Assembly: GCA_027625915.1 (NCBI GenBank)
Contig: JANTQA010000057.1
Span: 9,796,001 to 9,860,000, forward strand
Length of the DNA: 64,000 bases
Direction: 5' to 3'
Source: Anaeramoeba flamelloides
Lineage: Eukaryota; Metamonada; Anaeramoebidae
Shown here: in pieces, positions 48,799-62,501 of the stretch
Layout of the letters: every line of letters starts with the position of its first letter
Position numbering within the stretch: position 1 is the stretch's first letter
The notes under the pieces: generated by a model
The model's input: the letters and a program-made list of their open reading frames with translations, nothing else
Told to the model about the DNA's origin: nothing
The model's database searches: none
Made by a program: the position numbers and the translations under genes

Positions 48799-50742
48799 GT
48801 GAAACAGGAAAAGAAGTAAAACATGTTTTTTAATTGAGAACCTTACTGAAAATGAAAATTAAAATCAATATAAAGAAGAAACCAATTAAAATCCAAGAAT
48901 AACCCATTATATTATTTTCAATCGACCCTACAAATAAAATTTATATCTACTTGATTTATTGAAATTGTTGGTGTGATTTTGGATATCTCAAAAATAGTCA
49001 ATTTTTTGAACAAATTTTTAATAATTGATCAATCAATGAAAAGCCCATACTGGAAAGATAGTATTTAATAAACTGTTATTGTGGCGAATACTTCATTTTC
49101 TCTTGATTTATTTATTTTTTCTTTTTTTAATTGATTTTACTTTGAATTTTCAGTAATGTTCACAATTAAAAACCGTGTTTCACTTTTTTTCCAGTTTCAC
49201 TTTTTTTCCAAAAAGGTAATCAATTTTTTATGATATTTTTCAATTTTGAGATTTAGTAATTTTTTTTTCAAGAATTGGTGGAAAATTTTTCACGGAGATT
49301 TTTTCCTGTTACTATTCACTTAATTCAGTAGGTCCAATTTTTACCATTTTGAAAAACTTTAATTGTAGAAAAAAATACTGAATAAATGATTTTTTCAATT
49401 TAAATAAGAATCTAGAAAACTTAGAAACCAAAGTCATCATTCGCAGTTCTATTTATGAATTGAAAAGAAAATGAACACAAAGTAAACTAGAGTTGGATCT
49501 GTAATTTTTCAATTTTTGAAAATTTTTTTTTGATTAAATATTTCGTTTTATTAAATTATGTCTTGAGATTTAGAAATATGTTTATGGGAATTCTTGAAAT
49601 TATTCAAAGTATAAAAAAAAATTATCAAAAAGGTGTTTATTTTAAACAAATATTTTCTTTTAGATTAATAAACAATGATAATATTTATTCCAAAGAAACT
49701 TGTTGAAATCAAGAATGAAAAAAAAAAATTAAAAAAACATTATTTTTCGGAGATTTATTAACTCTGTCTTCTTAATTTGTATGAATACAAACAATTTGTT
49801 AACTTGTATTTCTTACCCCATTACATTTATTATTACTTTACAAAACATTTTTTTACAAATTTGTTTAAAACAGTCCTTTATTGACTATTTTTAGAAAAAG
49901 AAGATAAACCCAAGAATATTGTTTCAAAGATTAATAGAAAGGTGTTGAATTCTCAGAAATGAAAAAAAAACAACTCCAAAAGTTTTAACCGAAAAGAAAA
50001 AGAAAAATTGATTAAAAATTGGAATTCATTATTTAGAATTATTTTGATTTTAATAATTAAATCGAAAATTAAATAATAATCAAATCAAACAAAAAAATCC
50101 ATAGAATAACTCGATATTTCCGAAGAATAATCCAAAAAATAAAGTATTTTCTCAAATAAAACAAGAATTAGATGAATCAAAAGAAAATAGGATTTTTAAA
50201 TTCATTTTGGAATTCTTTAGAAATAAAAAGTAATTTGTTAATTAAAAAAATTTATTAGCAAACTTTATTCTCATCAAGAATTTAATATAAAACTAAGTAA
50301 AGAAGAAATAATTATACTAAATGTTCAAGTAATAATCTAAATATAAATGATTTTTATTTATTTTTTCTTGATGAAATCTCTAATTATTTTGATTTTTTTG
50401 ATTTAAATTTTTTAGTTGGTCTGAAAATATATTTTATAAGGGTATTTCCCACTTTCGTATTTATTAAAATATCAATATATTGGGTTAAAGAAATGATTTG
50501 AATTATTCAGTTTCGTATAAACTGTGACACTCAAAATTGGATGAATTTGCTCACCCCCTTAAAGAATAATTATTGAAAAATATTTTTTAAAATAAACAGA
50601 ACTACTGTTAAATTGGTAGACTTAAACATGTGTAAATCTAAAAGAGAAGATTATTTTAACTTTTTCAATCATACATTATGAAAAAATCTTTGACACATTT
50701 TCATTTTTTTTTATTACGATCTTGACAAAATAATTATTTTTA

Positions 50743-51254
50743 ATGCCAAACAAAAGAATCACACACAGACGCAAACACGCATACAACACAAACAGAAATA
50801 GAGTACGTGTTGTAAAAACACCAGGCGGTAGACTTACAGGTCACTATATCCTCAAACGTGGAAAGGTTCCAGTTTGTGATGAAACAGGCGAAAAACTTAG
50901 AGGTGTAAGGCGGTCTTTTTTTCTTTTTTCTTTTTCTTGATAAAGCAAGCAATATTTAATAAAAAATTTTTTTTCTTTTTTGTTTTGATTTCTTTTGTAT
51001 ATTTTCGCAAACCATTTGTTTATTCTTTCTTTTTTGTCTTTTCGTTTTTCCTTTTTATTCCCTTTAAAAACCAAAAGATCAAATCTTATAGACCAATTGA
51101 ACGCTCAAGAGCAAAAAGAAGAACAAAAACCGTTTCAAGAGCTTATGGTGGATGTAAATCAGCAAACTGTGTTAAGGATCGAATTATTAGAGCATTTCTC
51201 AGAGAAGAACAAAGGATTGTTAAAAGAGTCTTGAAGGCACAACAAAAAAAATAA
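50743..51254 (+). CDS. RPL34: 60S ribosomal protein eL34
   Basis: Structural protein of the large cytosolic ribosomal subunit. Exon 1 (50743-50904) and exon 2 (51078-51254) are separated by a 173 nt intron with donor GTAAGG and acceptor CAAAAG; joining gives 112 residues, the normal family length. Recognisable segments are [20 protein letters not shown] and [11 protein letters not shown] at the N-terminus, [16 protein letters not shown] across the splice, KTVSRAYGG, and [20 protein letters not shown] at the C-terminus. The ATG at 50743 is the family start. Codon use is the most balanced in the window, as expected for a highly expressed gene. It is isolated, with repeats on both sides. Confidence 0.97.
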
Positions 51255-52975
51255 TGAAAAAAAAGATTTTTTTTTTGAATTTCCGATCATTTTGAATGTG
51301 AGTGTGTTTAAACAAATTTTCACAAATAGAGGCTTCTATGGTTAGTAACTTTTCAACACACTTTTCTTTTCTCTTTAATAAATAATAATTTTTTTTTTGT
51401 TTTTGAAAAATTTTTGCTTTTTACTTTTTTATGTTCTTTTTTTTTGAATTTTCCTAGAACATCACTTATACCTTTAACAAAATAACAAACAAAATAACTT
51501 GCAACAATAATTCTTTTGAACTTTTATAGATCTGTTGTTAATTACAGAAAAAAAAAAAAAAAGAATTTTCTAAAATTCAAATCCAAAACGAACGTGTACT
51601 TTGAAAGACGTTTGGTCCATCACCTTTTCTGAAACCTTCTCTTACAACTCAAAATTCTGAGACTGATAAACTCATAAAAGTGACAGAAAGTTTTGTTTCA
51701 TTTTCCGTTTTTTTTTCAATTAGATACTCTGCTTTCACACACTTCATTTCAAAGAAGATTTTCCAAAAGCAACTTATTTTTATCCAAGTTTCTGAGCATT
51801 TAAATTAATAAAATTCTTTCTTCTCCTGCGCCTAAAGCGAGTTAAAAAAAAAAGTCACAAAATGATAACTTGAACTAAAAAATTTCAAAGATTTTTTGAA
51901 ATTCTCAGTGTACTAAAATTTGAATTTAGGAAGTAATTATTATTGGAAAAGCTTATATTGGAATTTTGTTTGTATTTTTTACCAATATAAATACCCTACT
52001 CATTTCTGTTGATACCAAAAGAGACGTTTTCGACGAATTAATTTTTTAGATTTCACGAATTTTTTTTTATGAGCAAGGTGAATTTTTATTTTTTAAGAGG
52101 GCATTAACGAGAAAAGAAAAGTTAACATAAAGTTATTCCAAAATTTTTATTTGTTCATGGCTTTTGATTTAAATTTCAGCTTTAAGTAAAAAGATAATTT
52201 GTTTACAATCATTTTAAACAACTAAGTACTTTTTTTTTTTTTGAAGATTTACAGAATTAAAACTTTTTTAAAGTTTTATGTTATAATACAGTCAAAACCT
52301 ATTTAAATTATTTAGAAATAATTGTGATCCACCGAAATATTAATAAGCAGCCGTGTCGTCAAGTGCTGAAAGTTGCAATAGGGTGCTAAGTTTTTTTTTT
52401 TAATTTTTGAAAAGAAATTTTACAAATTTACTTTTTAGTTCATAAATTATAAAAAACCTACCGACGGTTTTCTTGAGGTTTTTTGTTTTATCTGAAAAAT
52501 CTATTGATTTTCGTTAGGTTTTTTTTACTTTTCGAAATAAACTGAAAATTTATTAAAATTTTCTGTTGATTTCAAAAAGTAAAAAAAACCTAGAACATTT
52601 CAGAAATAAAATAGAAAACCTCAAAAAAACCTAGAAAACTTCACAAATAAACCCAAAACTCAAGAAAAGCTAACGGCGCTTTTCCAAAATTCAAAAGATT
52701 AATAAAAATGATTAGATTTTGTTCAATTCTTGTAAATTCTGGAAAAGTTAAAGGAAAGTGCCTACCAATGCCTATATTTTCCAGAATTCAAAAGAATTGA
52801 AAAAAATCAAAGATTATCCTCTATTATTTTGAATTTTGGAAAACCTAACGGAAAGTGTCATGCTTTTATTTAAATGAGAAATAAATCGAAAATTTTTGGA
52901 ATTTTCTTTTTATATCTCCAATTAAATAAAATAACAGTGGTTTTCCAGAATTCAAAAAAATGGGGTAACTATCAA

Positions 52976-53795
52976 ATCTAAAACCCGGAAATTTCTGAAA
53001 CCCGGTAATTCCATTTTTCTGATCAATTGTAAATATTATTAAAATGTCAAAAATATACTCCCATTTTACAGACAAATAACCCAATTACCCAGCGACTTAT
53101 AACCGTTCCAATTGGAGTATTGGCTAAATATTCTGAATTCATTAATTTTAACTCTTTTGTGAATTCAGAAATCAAAAAAATCCAAAATTTGTAAAATTAA
53201 TTGAGAACATTACAGAAAATTGAAAATCAAATTTATTGCGATTTTCCCTTTAGATAAATTCTAAATTTATTAAGAATCATCTTTATAAGAATTATTTTGT
53301 TATTGCATTTATGAAATAAGAGTTTTATTTACTTTATATCTTTCTTTTAATAATTTTTTCAAAATTTTAAATTTCTATTGAGAACCTTAGAGGATTTATT
53401 TTTTGAAAAAATGGTTTTGATAATTTCATGAAAATTTACAATAATCAAACATCTCTCTCAAATTTAAATTCATTCAAATATTTTAAAAGTATAAAAATGT
53501 TTTTTATTTCAAAATTTAAAATTAAAAGTGGATTTTCATCTTCAGTAATGTTCTCAATTAATTTTACAAATTTTGGATTTTTTTGATTTCTGAATTCACA
53601 AAAGAGTTAAAATTAATGGATTCAAAATATTTAACCAATAACTCAATTGGAACGGTTATAAGTCACTGGGTAATTGGGTTATTTGTCTGTAAAATGGGAG
53701 TATATTTTTGACATTTTAATAATATTTACAATTGATCAGAAAAATGAAATTACCGGGTTTCAGAAATTTCCGGGTTTTAGATTTAATAGTAAAAG
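52976..53795. repeat. Inner palindrome 1 of the large foldback
   Basis: Arms of about 250 bp. The left arm begins ATCTAAAACCCGGAAATTTC and the right arm ends with its complement. TTGTGAATTCAGAAATCAAA and its complement lie nearer the centre. The loop of about 320 bp is A/T-rich. Confidence 0.75.
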
Positions 53796-54105
53796 ATAAG
53801 ATTTTTCTATGTTCTTTTTAATTTCAGTTATAAAAAAATCAAAACTAAAGACTTTTTTGTTTGAGGTTTTCTGTTTTATCTGTTAAGTTTTCTAGGTTTT
53901 TTTGAGGTTTTCTACTTTATCTCGAAAATCTATTGATTTTCTAAATAAATAGAAAACTCAAAAAAATCTAACGAAAATCAATAGATTTTCAAAATAAACA
54001 GAAAACCCAAGCAAACATAATGGTGCCCTTCTAAAAATCAAAAGATTAGAGAAAAATCTAAAATTTTACTCAATTCTTTTAAATTCTGGAAAATATAATA
54101 GCGGT

Positions 54106-54672
54106 TAAGGTTTACAATCCCTGGAATTTGTAAAAAGATTATATTACCTCGTTTTCAGTGACTTTTTAATTTTGTTCTTAGCTGATCGATCTTGGATTTG
54201 GTATGGGTTTTAAAAGTGGTTCAAAACGGCAATTTTTGACAATTTATTTTTTTTTTTTCTGAAATCTGAATTGAAAAGTGTAACGCCTAATAGATTTGTA
54301 GGTGTGTTTAAGAATAAATTTAAATTTTTGGGTTTTAGAAGAAAATTTTTAAATATTTTTTGTCAATTAACTTGATGAAAAAAATTTTGTTTTTAAAAGT
54401 ACCAAATAAAACCTAACCTAATTAAAAATTTCAACCAAAAACACAAAAATCACATTTTTTTATAACTTGGGTTCCATCCATTTAATCTTAAACACTTCAA
54501 TTCAGATTTCAGAAAAAAAAAAAATAAATTGTCAAAAATTGCCGTTTTGAACCACTTTTAAAACCCATACCAAATCCAAGATCGATCAGATAAGAACAAA
54601 ATTAACAATTCACTATACCCAAGGTAATATAATCTTTTTTCAAATTTCAGGGATTGTAAACCTTAAGAGGAA
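54106..54672. repeat. Inner palindrome 2 of the large foldback
   Basis: Arms of about 175-185 bp. Shared inverted segments include AAGGTTTACAATCCCTG at the outside, and GATCTTGGATTTGGTATGGG and AAGTGGTTCAAAACGGCAAT further in. The loop is about 210 bp. Confidence 0.8.
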
Positions 54673-55982
54673 TTTACCCCCCCTTAAATTACAATAAAAA
54701 GGGTATTTTTCTTCAAAATCGGCCTCTACATAACTTTTAACAGTAGATTCTTCACTTTATTACAACAGAAAACCCCAAGAACACTTAGAACACTTAACAA
54801 ATAAAACAGAAAACCTCAAGAAAACCGACGTTTGGATTCTTTTTATTTCTGAAATTAAAAAACACCTAGGTACTCTACGGCACTTGACGATCCTCTACGG
54901 ACATTTTCATTATTTATCATCAGTTATTTTTTTCAAGTATTTGAGTTTTTTTAGATGATAAGTACAGTGTTTTCAAAACTATTAGTTATTATCTATTCAA
55001 AAAAATATCCGAAAGTAGAATTAAATTAAAATTCATTTTTAGATCCATTTAAAAAATTTTACTCCAAAATAGACTTTGTTTCTGGACAAGAGACTTTTAA
55101 AAATCGCAGTTTTATTAACAACAATAAATACAACACAACCAAGATTGTTAAGAACTGGAATATTGATTATATTGTAAATATACTTTAACATCCATGAAAT
55201 GATAATCTAGGTAAAACGTTTGTTTAACTTGAAATTTAAAATTTTATTTTTTCATAGAAGTGTACAGTAAATTCAAAAATTTGAAATATTTTGACTTTTG
55301 TTGTTTAGAAATCTTTTAAATCATTTTTGTTGGTTAAGGTATTGTATTTCAGTTCTAAAGATCATTAAAGGAATTTTGTTTCCCAAATTCATAAATCACA
55401 TTTTTTATACTTCTTTTTTATCAAGAACTTTGATTTTTGTTCTTTTGAAATCATACCTTTTGGATATATTTTGAGGAGAAAATTCAAACAAAATTCTCAA
55501 ACTCTTTAAATCTGGACTATCCTTAATAAAAATAGGTAAAGATAATATTTTCTTTTAGAAGTTTTTTTCAAACCATGTTTAATTTTTTGGTCTTATAAAT
55601 GTTCTTTGTTGATCAATAAATTATATTTCATAAATCTGTATCCCAAAAAATAATAGAACTGTAACATGGTAACTTTTAATCTGATCCAATCCGAAGGTCA
55701 AGAAGACAAATTTAATTATTCACTTCCAAAAATATCATTTTTACAAAGCTTTCACCAATTGATCTTGTTGGAAAATGCTCAAAGATTTGTTTATTTGATT
55801 ATTTGTTTTGTCGTGTTCATTTTAAAAGTTTCATTTTTTATCAAATAATTTTTTTCTTTTTTCACAAAAATAGAAAAAATTTCAAAACATTTTTTATTGG
55901 GGATAAATAAAACTAAATTGAGAAACAAACTGACATAAAGATTTCAGAACTAAGAAAAAACTTGTGATCAAATTTCAAAATT

Positions 55983-56916
55983 ATGAATAAAGTCCAAAAA
56001 GAATATTTTGGACTTGAAAAAAACAAATTTGAAAAGACAAACCAAAATTCTCTTGTAATAGAAACAAATCCAAAAACAACAACCAACAAAGAAAAAAAAC
56101 AAAAAGATTCTGAAAACAAAGATCGTGAAGAAGAAAAAGAAAAAGAAAAAGATCAAGAAAAAGAAAGTGAACAGGAACAATTAACAAAAAAAGAAAAAAT
56201 CAAAAACAATAACTTGTTTTCCAAATTAGATGAAACAAAATATTTTGATTCTTCTATAGTAATTCCATCATCGCTAGCCAACTATCAAGAAAAAAGAGTT
56301 GTCCAAAAACTATTTTCTCAAGGCTTTGCTGAATTTTGTTTTCAAATGATTTTAAATCATGATCAATTCAAGACCAACACAAGCCATACGAAGTTTGGTG
56401 TGAACCAAAATAAATTGGTCTTATTAAAGTTAACAGTGACAAACTTTTCGATTGTTTATGATCAAAAGGTAATTTATCAAACAAAATACCAAAAAGTTCC
56501 AAGATCAAAAATTATCTTGAATACTCACTTACACAACAGTTTTGTTTTTTACATTGACGATAAGACAAAATTTAATTTCTTAGCGAATTCCGCCTTTGAA
56601 AGAAATTTATTTAAGACCACGTATCAAATGTTTCATTGGTATAATGGGAAGTATATTGAAAATCATCCAATAAATGGACACATTCTTTCCTATGCTGATG
56701 AAATGGATGCAGTTTCTTTAAGGTGTATAAAAAATGGAAACGCAATTTTTAATATTTGGTCGATAAGTGATACTGATCACAATAAATTAATAAATACAAC
56801 TTTAAAATTAGAGACAGATTGTTTAATTTTAAGTATCGACCCTGAAACTGAAGAAGAGGAGGAAGAGGAGGAGGAGGAACCCCCCCGGAAGCAACAGCAA
56901 CAGCAACAACAACAGC

Positions 56917-56948
<32 letters not shown>

Positions 56949-59900
56949 AAACAAAAACAACAAAAACAAAAACAACACAAATCATCTGATCAAGAAATTG
57001 AAATAAATAGCGACAGCAATTTAAATCAAAACAACGAAACAAAAAACAAAAAAGACCATAAGAGTCTAGGTTTGGATAAACTAAACAATTTAATTATTTA
57101 TTGGGATAAAAATTCCATTCAAGATTTAACAGATTCCACAAAAAAGGATTCTCCAATAGAGCTGTTAATTGGGGAGGTTACAGAAGGCTTTATCATAAAA
57201 TTAAAATGTGAAAACGAAATTACACGAGAATTGATTAGGAGATGTATATTTGCGTTTTCGCAAATAAAAACAAAACCATATTTATTCGTAGACAATGAGT
57301 ACACATTAGAACCTACCGTTACAGATGAATTAATACCTAAATTAAATATACCATCACGCTCAAAAGCAAATAACTCACAATTGCAGTCTGACTTACCAAT
57401 AATAACCCCATCTTTATTAAACGCTTGTTTGAAAAATTCAAAAAAATATAATACAAATCCCAATTCAAATCTTAATTCAACAAATAATTTTTCCTTTCCT
57501 GATCACAGTTCTTATTACAACGATTACAACATCTGTGAAAACAAAATCTATTCAAATTCTGTTTCTGAAAATATGTTATATTTCCCCAAAAAAAAGTCAT
57601 CAAACAATTTATTTTTTAAAACCCAATCATTATTTATTGGTCGATTTGACAAAAAGGGCAAAGGGGAAATTTTTCAAAATCACTTAGAATTACCAGTATC
57701 GTATTATGAAACAATTTTTTCACCGTTTTTTAAAAATTATTGTGATCTGAAGCATAATTTTTATCGGCTATTAAACCAAAAAATAAAAAAATATCTAAAA
57801 ATGGAAACTTGTAAATTCGCTGTAAAAATCAATTGTATTTATGACGAATCAAAAAAAGTGATTATTCCAATGAATTTAAATAGCGAATTGCAAATTTCTA
57901 AAAATCAAATTAAAATTGAAGTCATATCAAACAATTTAAAACAAAAAAATAACAAGACAATTAAGAAAAGAAAAAACATTACGAAAACAGACGACAATAA
58001 TATTCTACTAGAGTGTAATTTTTCTTCTCAAATTTCTGCGCACATTGATCCAATAAATTTAAACAGGTTTTTAATTAATGTCAGAGATTTAAAATTGAAA
58101 TTTATTTTTCAAGTAAATAGTCCAGTCTCTAGAGATGTTATTTGTAATTTAATCTATTGCAAACTAAATTATTTATATCATGGAAATTATTTTGAACAAA
58201 CTAATTACAATCAACAACCAATTAATATAACCAAGAGCCGGAAGAATAAAGAACAGAAAAGAAACGATTATTATAAAAAGTCCAAGGCAAAACCTTTATT
58301 ATTTAATTATATAAGAATATATACATTAAAGCCAATTTATGGAGCAATACTGTTACCCATGAATAAATCATTTGTTCGTAATAATAGGTCTTATGAAAAA
58401 CAAACTTCATTATTTGATTACCGAGATAATCATGAGCGTGAATTTCCAAACCAAACTCAATATCGTGCATTACTATTTAATTCTTTACAGGAGTTTACTG
58501 GTTTCATATTGGTTAATTTATTTTATGATCATTTCCAAATAATTTGCAATGAAAAAACAACATATTTTGATATTTGTAAAAAATATTCCATTTATTCAAA
58601 AATTTATAAATTTAAAAAAACTAGTAAATGGTGTAGATTTCATATTGATGAAAATTCATTTATAATATTAAAATTTGAAGAAAAAAATACTTTTAAAGTA
58701 TTTTTTCAAGATTTTTTGATAAAAAAGAAGAAAAACATTCAAAAAATTGTGAAACAGTTTCATAAGCAAATTTTTTCTAGTCAAATTTTAACAAAATTGG
58801 GGTATATTGATGGCAAAATGATTTTTTATAATGATTGTTTTTTAATTAATAGTAATATTGGGAAGCAATATTTTGATTATTTGCCAAATATCTCACTAAC
58901 AAATCATAAGTTTGATCAAAAAATAATAAAATTGAAAATCAATAATGAAAAAAATATGATCATTTTTTTTAAATTCCAGAAATTATCTGTTGCAAACAAT
59001 TTTTTAAAAACGTATAGAAATTATAAATATAGATACTTATCCCAGTCCTTCAGTAAAAAAATTCATTTATTTAATATAAAATTATTTAATAACAATTTAA
59101 AAATAAGAAAATCAAAGAATCATTATGAAAAAAAAATAAATACGAAAATAAATTCAAAAAATAAAACAAAAATACAAGATAATGTTCTTATGAAAAATGA
59201 TGATGCAATTTTAATAATAAATCCTAAATTGATTACAATAATTAAAAAAACTAATAATGATCAAAGTGTGTATACTATCGAAAAAATTAATATTAATTTT
59301 CCAAATCAAATAATTAAAAAACCTATTAATTTGTTAATAAAATTTTTAAAAAATAAAAAAATAATATTTAGTATAAAATTTAATGATTCTGATGATTTTA
59401 CAAAATTTTTAAATTTATATCAATCTTTCACTAAACAAATATTAAATATTAATGATTGTTCATTTAAAAACTCTAATTATTTTGTTGTCATGCTTTCTCA
59501 AGCGGGTAAAAATAGAAACTATAAAAATGGCAATAATAAAAATGGTAATGATAAAAATGCTAATGATATGCCCAAATTAAAAGCATATTTAACATTTAAA
59601 AAAAATAATTTGCTAATTGAATCATTTTATTTTAAAGAATTGTTAATAAAAGAATTGTTAATAAATATTAAATTTATTCAAATGAATCCATATCTGGTGT
59701 TATTATTCAAAAAGCAAAAAAAAATCTATTTGGAATTTTATTCAAAAAGAAATGAACATGAATTTATTAACAAATTCAATTTATTGAAAAATAACTTTAT
59801 TCAAACAAACCAAATCAATACGCCTATTAATAAAAACATAAATTCTGATAATAAAAGTTTTGATGAACAAATAAATGAAAGATTTATGATGAAAAAAAGA

Positions 59901-61748
59901 ATGTTAAGTGAGAAACAATTAACTAATTTAAAGAAAATAATTAAAAAGGAATATAATCTTCAAATATTAAATTTAAAAAACAATATCCTTAACAATATTA
60001 GAATAGTGTTTTTTAAGGATCAAATGATATTTCAAATAAATAATTTTGATGATTTTATTATAAAATTAAAACATATTAAATTTGTAAAAGAAGAGAGATC
60101 TGAAAATATTTTAAAATTCTATTTCAAAAACAATATTAGTAATTTGTTTTTGGAAAAAGAAAATTTTATTCAATTTCCAGATCAAATTAAATTAAATGAA
60201 TTTTATTTGTATTATTTATTCAAAATTTCATTATTAAAATTAAAAAAAAATCAAAAATCACATTTAAATTCTCAAATAATTAACAGTTTAAATCTTAAAC
60301 CGAAAAGATTTTTTTTTGAAAGTTCGCTCAAGAGTAAGAAAAAATTATGGAAAATAAAGTTTTTAGATTCCTTTTATCAATATGAAAAAATCCATTCAAA
60401 GAATACTTTAAATACGAATGTTAATCAAATTATAAATTTAAATAATAATGGGGGTGATAATGAGGGTGATAATGGTAATGAAAATCAGAATCATAATGAT
60501 AACGGAAATCAGAATGTAAATATAAATAATAATGTAAATAATAATGGGGGTAATAATGAGGATGGAAATGGGAATGAGAATGGGAAGGAGAATGTAATGG
60601 AGAATGGAAATGGAAATAATAATGTAAATAATAATGGGGGTGAAAATGATAATGGGAATGAGAATGGGTATGGGTATGGATATGAGAATAATAATAAAGA
60701 AAATGGGTCCTTTTTATTTATAAATATTGATAATTGTGAAATTTTAATCATCACAAAAACAAAAAAAAGTTCAAATCAAAATGAAATTTATTCAATAACT
60801 CAAATATCCGATATATTGTGTAAAATGAACAATGTAAATAGAAAGGATCTTTCGTTGCAAATTATCACATTGACACAAGGACAAATAATGCTAAATTTAG
60901 AGCTTGTAAGTATCGAAAGAAGAAACGAGTTATATAATAAAGTAATTGAATTCAAAAAAAAAATAAAGAAAGAAAAAAGTAAATCATTGGCTTTAAATAA
61001 TTTTTTACAGGATGAAAAATTTTATATCTTATCAAGTACTAATGACCTACCAAATTCTTTATTTGGTAACCTTTATAATAAAGAAAATACAATTTTTCCA
61101 ATTTATTATTTGGATAATAATTATTTAAAATTATCTTCTGGTCAAATTATTATTAATCCCAAAAATTTGAATATTATTTTTCAAAAAAATGATAAATTCT
61201 TTTTTAAAATCGATAACCAATATTTAATTAGAAAATGTACTCCTTATATTGACCCCCTTTTCAAAAGGGTGTTATTACTTAAATTTTCAATCAATACATC
61301 TATTGGTAGTATGAATGATGGGATTAAGAAGAAGAAATTGTTTATCATTTTAATTAAATTCTTATCAAGAAAGAACAGATTTTTATTTTTTGATTTTATT
61401 ATTCATATGAGAATCCAAAAAAGTAAAAAATGCTTGAAATCCTCAAATAATTTCTCAAAGCAATACATGAATTTCCAAAATTTCCAAATTTTTTTACTTT
61501 CGAAAAACAAGGTTGAAGTAGATAGAGGTCATTTGATTATTAACCATAATATAATTATTCTACAGCTAACAAAAGTTAAACAAATTATCCGTTTGGAGAA
61601 GAATTCCAGGATTTTGAAAAATCAAAACCAAAAAAATCTCGTAAGAGTTATGGTTTCAAAAAACCAAAACTTTGATTTTGCTTTAAAAAATGAAAGAGAA
61701 GCTAGAAGATTCAATATTGTAATTCGAAAGATTTTAGAAGATCTTTAA
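55983..61748 (+). CDS. Giant single-exon protein with tandem PH-like modules, function unknown
   Basis: Encodes 1,921 residues from the first in-frame ATG, with no sign of an intron. A Lys/Glu-rich N-terminus (56090-56200) is followed by beta-rich segments that each end in an amphipathic helix, the pattern of PH or GRAM-like domains. Helices that I can place include FERNLFKTTYQMFHWY (about 56600), TRELIRRCIFAFSQIK (57220), SRDVICNLIYCKLNYL (58130), VANNFLKTYRNYKYRY (58990), DFTKFLNLYQSFTKQI (59390), HEFINKFNLLKNNF (59755), RRNELYNKVIEFKKKI (60920), RFLFFDFIIHMRI (61375) and REARRFNIVIRKILEDL (61695). That suggests nine to eleven modules. Low-complexity inserts are an acidic run followed by poly-Gln (56850-56960) and an Asn/Gly repeat (60425-60700). 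No catalytic motif or membrane segment is seen. If the modules are PH-like, lipid or protein scaffolding is the likely role; this is inference. Confidence 0.8.
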
Positions 61749-62501
61749 AATGAAAATGATCCCTTAATAAAAGAATTCTCGTTGATTTTTTAAAGTATTG
61801 TTCATAATTTTTTTCATTTTTTTTATGTGTTCGTGGTTTTGTCAGTGATGTTGATTATATAGGTATGATTTTGAAGTATTATTTTTTTGATTTTGTTTTT
61901 TTTTTTTTTTGTATTTGATTTTTTTTATTATTTTTCATTTCCAATCATAAAGAAAATCCACGGAAAGGGGGGTTTTATTATATGATTCCAATTTCTTTTA
62001 AAGGTTTTGAAAAATAAAATATAGAATTTATTAATTATATCCTAATTGTTTATAAGTTATTTATTTTTGTATTGTTATTAAATTTATTTAAAAAAATTAT
62101 ACCTAAATTTTTTTTCAAAATATATCAGAAAAATAAATCAAGTTTAGTTTAACAATTTTTTTTTTTATTTTTACTTTTAAAAAACTTCTTCCTCACACTT
62201 TTTTTAAATTGACAGAAATATTTCTGATCAATATTGTTTGATTTCAAAGTTTTTTATTTAAAAGAATGACAATAATAAAAAAAAACAGATGATATAACAA
62301 TATATTAATCAATAACATCTCCCTGATAAATTAATATTTTTATACAAGTTCATATATCCCTAAGTAACCCCGAATTTGCCGAAATTTCATCATGTATAAA
62401 ATAAAAGATGTAAAATGATATTCAAGTACCAATAAATTTATTATCTTATTTGTCTTTAAATAAGATTTGAAATATAATAAAAAGTTAAAATATACTTTAT
62501 T

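Larger units (their letters stand above)
46060..50742. other. Intergenic repeat cluster
   Basis: No gene supported. Holds a ~130 bp direct repeat (about 46340-46470 and 47420-47555, sharing ATATTAGAAGAA and GGAAATTTTCAAAA), family R3 (46848-47425), family R2 (47578-48118) and two M1 MITEs (48124-48300, 48598-48798). A 66-residue frame at 46186-46386 overlaps the direct repeat and is not supported. From 48800 to 50742 only A/T-rich sequence and the eL34 promoter region are present. Confidence 0.6.
52351..54900. mobile_element. 2.55 kb foldback element with nested palindromes
   Basis: The outer ends carry CGTCAAGTGC (left) and GCACTTGACG (right), followed inward by inverted copies of a CTTGAGGTTTTCTGTTTTAT-type and TCTATTGATTTTCGTTAGGT-type motif. 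Two further palindromes lie inside: arms 52976-53222 and 53542-53795, and arms 54106-54290 and 54500-54672. No coding frame. The motif-rich outer arms resemble foldback transposon ends; the inner palindromes may be separate insertions. Confidence 0.7.
51255..55982. other. Intergenic dominated by a nested foldback
   Basis: Between eL34 and the PH-array gene. 51255-52350 is A/T-rich with a slightly more mixed stretch at 51590-51850 that I could not assign. 52351-54900 is a large palindromic element. 54901-55982 shows nothing besides a 60-residue frame at 55666-55848, not supported as a gene. Confidence 0.6.

Noticed and set aside
50905-51077. Frames running through the eL34 intron
   Set aside because: They are artefacts of reading the intron; the spliced product matches eL34 in length and sequence.
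51590-51850. More mixed-composition stretch downstream of eL34, possible ncRNA
   Set aside because: No recognisable snRNA, snoRNA or tRNA boxes and no strong inverted repeat could be found by eye.
55666-55848. 60-residue frame upstream of the PH-array gene
   Set aside because: It could be a short upstream gene or a 5' exon, but there is no good donor joining it in phase to 55983 and no recognisable domain.
56749-57042. Minus-strand Val/Cys-rich frames opposite the poly-Gln tract
   Set aside because: Complement of CAR repeats in the PH-array gene.
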